Below the pieces are notes generated by a model. The model was given only the letters and a program-made list of their open reading frames with translations, made no database searches and had not been told where the DNA came from. A DNA stretch of 6,353 nt. Origin: an uncultured bacterium (lineage in GTDB: Bacteria; Patescibacteriota; Minisyncoccia; Spechtbacterales; HO2-43-30). This document shows, piece after piece, positions 5,818 through 6,353 of the stretch; the first letter of the stretch is position 1; the number at the start of each line of letters is the position of its first letter. The position numbers and the translations under genes were made by a program. The stretch is taken from positions 1 through 6,353 of the forward strand of contig CAJXHR010000039.1 of assembly GCA_913054525.1 (NCBI GenBank), written 5' to 3'.

Positions 5818-5868
5818 GCCAATTTCAACGGCTCAATACTTTTAAAGTATTGAGCCGTTGAAATTGGC
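5818..5868. repeat. Perfect 51-nt inverted repeat (25-bp arms)
   Basis: Arms of 25 nt (beginning GCCAATTTCAACGG and ending CCGTTGAAATTGGC) are exactly complementary around a single central T. It starts 11 bp past the alaS stop codon. As RNA it would make a very long perfect hairpin. It is not a textbook terminator for alaS: on the minus strand the T-run begins only about 13 nt after the stem. A plain terminator, an RNase III-processed stem, a MITE/REP-like repeat, or a protein-binding site are all possible. Confidence 0.8.
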
Positions 5869-5879
5869 TTAGATATGTC

Positions 5880-6353
5880 TCATTCCACGATAGCCCGGAT
5901 GCGGCGGATACCGGCACCTACGGATTCTTCTTTAGTTATTTTGAAATGCACAAGCTCCCCTGTGTGCGCCACATGCGGGCCGCCGCAGAGTTCACGGGAG
6001 AAAACCTCGCCGGATTTTGAATCAACCGCGGAGTACACTTTTACGGTTTCAGGATACTTTTCTTTTTCAAAATATAACGCGCCTGTTTTGACGGCATCCT
6101 CGTAAAGCAACTCTTCGTAGCCCATATCCAGGTTTCTTTCTATGACATCGTTTATCAAATCTTCCACTTTTTTAATTTCTTCTTCTGATAATTTTCTATC
6201 AAATACGAAGTCAAACCTCAATCGTTCAGCCGTAATATCGGAGCCCGCCTGATGCACCTTATCGCCAAGCACTTTTCTAAGCGCAGCTTGAAGAAGGTGA
6301 GTTGCCGTATGAAGGCGCGTGACAATCTTGAGCTCTTCTTCATTCGCCGCCTT
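5880..6353 (-). CDS. alaS: Alanyl-tRNA synthetase, C-terminal fragment (editing domain)
   Basis: The gene runs in from the right edge; 157 C-terminal residues are visible in one open frame with no start inside the window needed. The fragment is the tRNA_SAD second additional domain that hydrolyses Ser-tRNA(Ala) and Gly-tRNA(Ala). It shows RLHTATHLLQAAL with the HxxxH zinc pair (H15, H19 of the fragment), QAGSDITAERLRFDF (36-50), and RELCGGPHVAHTGE with the CxxxH pair (C123, H127). The protein stops at RIRAIVE, just after this domain. Typical bacterial AlaS continues with an oligomerisation/DHHA1 C-Ala region of roughly 150-200 residues, which is absent. Either this is a short AlaS, as I believe occurs in Patescibacteria, or it is a free-standing AlaX-type editing protein. 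The missing 5' part would decide between them. The long palindrome at 5818-5868 follows its stop. Confidence 0.88.
   Translation of the reverse strand, partial: KAANEEELKIVTRLHTATHLLQAALRKVLGDKVHQAGSDITAERLRFDFVFDRKLSEEEIKKVEDLINDVIERNLDMGYEELLYEDAVKTGALYFEKEKYPETVKVYSAVDSKSGEVFSRELCGGPHVAHTGELVHFKITKEESVGAGIRRIRAIVE

Noticed and set aside
5818..5868. CRISPR repeat or tRNA-like structure
   Set aside because: A single palindrome with no repeat-spacer periodicity and no cloverleaf; it is a simple inverted repeat.

Overview
The window is bacterial, of moderate GC, with short intergenic spacers, intrinsic terminators and Shine-Dalgarno sites. Gene style points to a Candidate Phyla Radiation / Patescibacteria (Parcubacteria-like) genome. 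The clues are an AlaS that stops straight after its editing domain, a small 'HHILPRSRGG' HNH-like protein of a type I associate with these genomes, and mltG on the same strand as alaS. This assignment is inference, not proof.

Layout, left to right. (1) At 1-299 on the minus strand lies the N-terminal part of a membrane fatty-acid desaturase of the DesA/linoleoyl type, cut by the window edge. (2) It is divergent from a complete acyl-CoA Delta9-type desaturase at 469-1425 on the plus strand. They share a 169-bp regulatory region holding a perfect TATAAT and a 14-bp inverted repeat that directly abuts it. (3) A bidirectional-looking terminator separates this gene from convergent mltG (1455-2501, minus), an endolytic murein transglycosylase. 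(4) Further right, all on the minus strand, come a 137-aa HNH-like protein (2537-2950), a 664-aa protein with two metallophosphoesterase-like halves joined by a helix-turn-helix (2972-4966), and an unrecognised 193-aa protein (5113-5694). (5) The window ends with the 3' part of alaS (or an AlaX-like editing protein), 5880-6353.

How the parts relate. The two desaturases are likely a lipid-unsaturation pair under shared control. mltG and alaS are housekeeping genes that in many bacteria sit near each other, commonly with ruvX between. Here the space between them holds a three-gene block instead, and no ruvX is visible. The phosphoesterase and HNH genes are only 21 bp apart and end at a shared terminator, so they look like a two-gene operon. 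The 193-aa gene has its own promoter and terminator. A perfect 51-nt palindrome sits between alaS and the block. The block is the most unusual part of the window: a possible accessory nuclease/phosphoesterase cassette whose function I cannot name.

No tRNA, rRNA, CRISPR array, transposase or integrase was seen.
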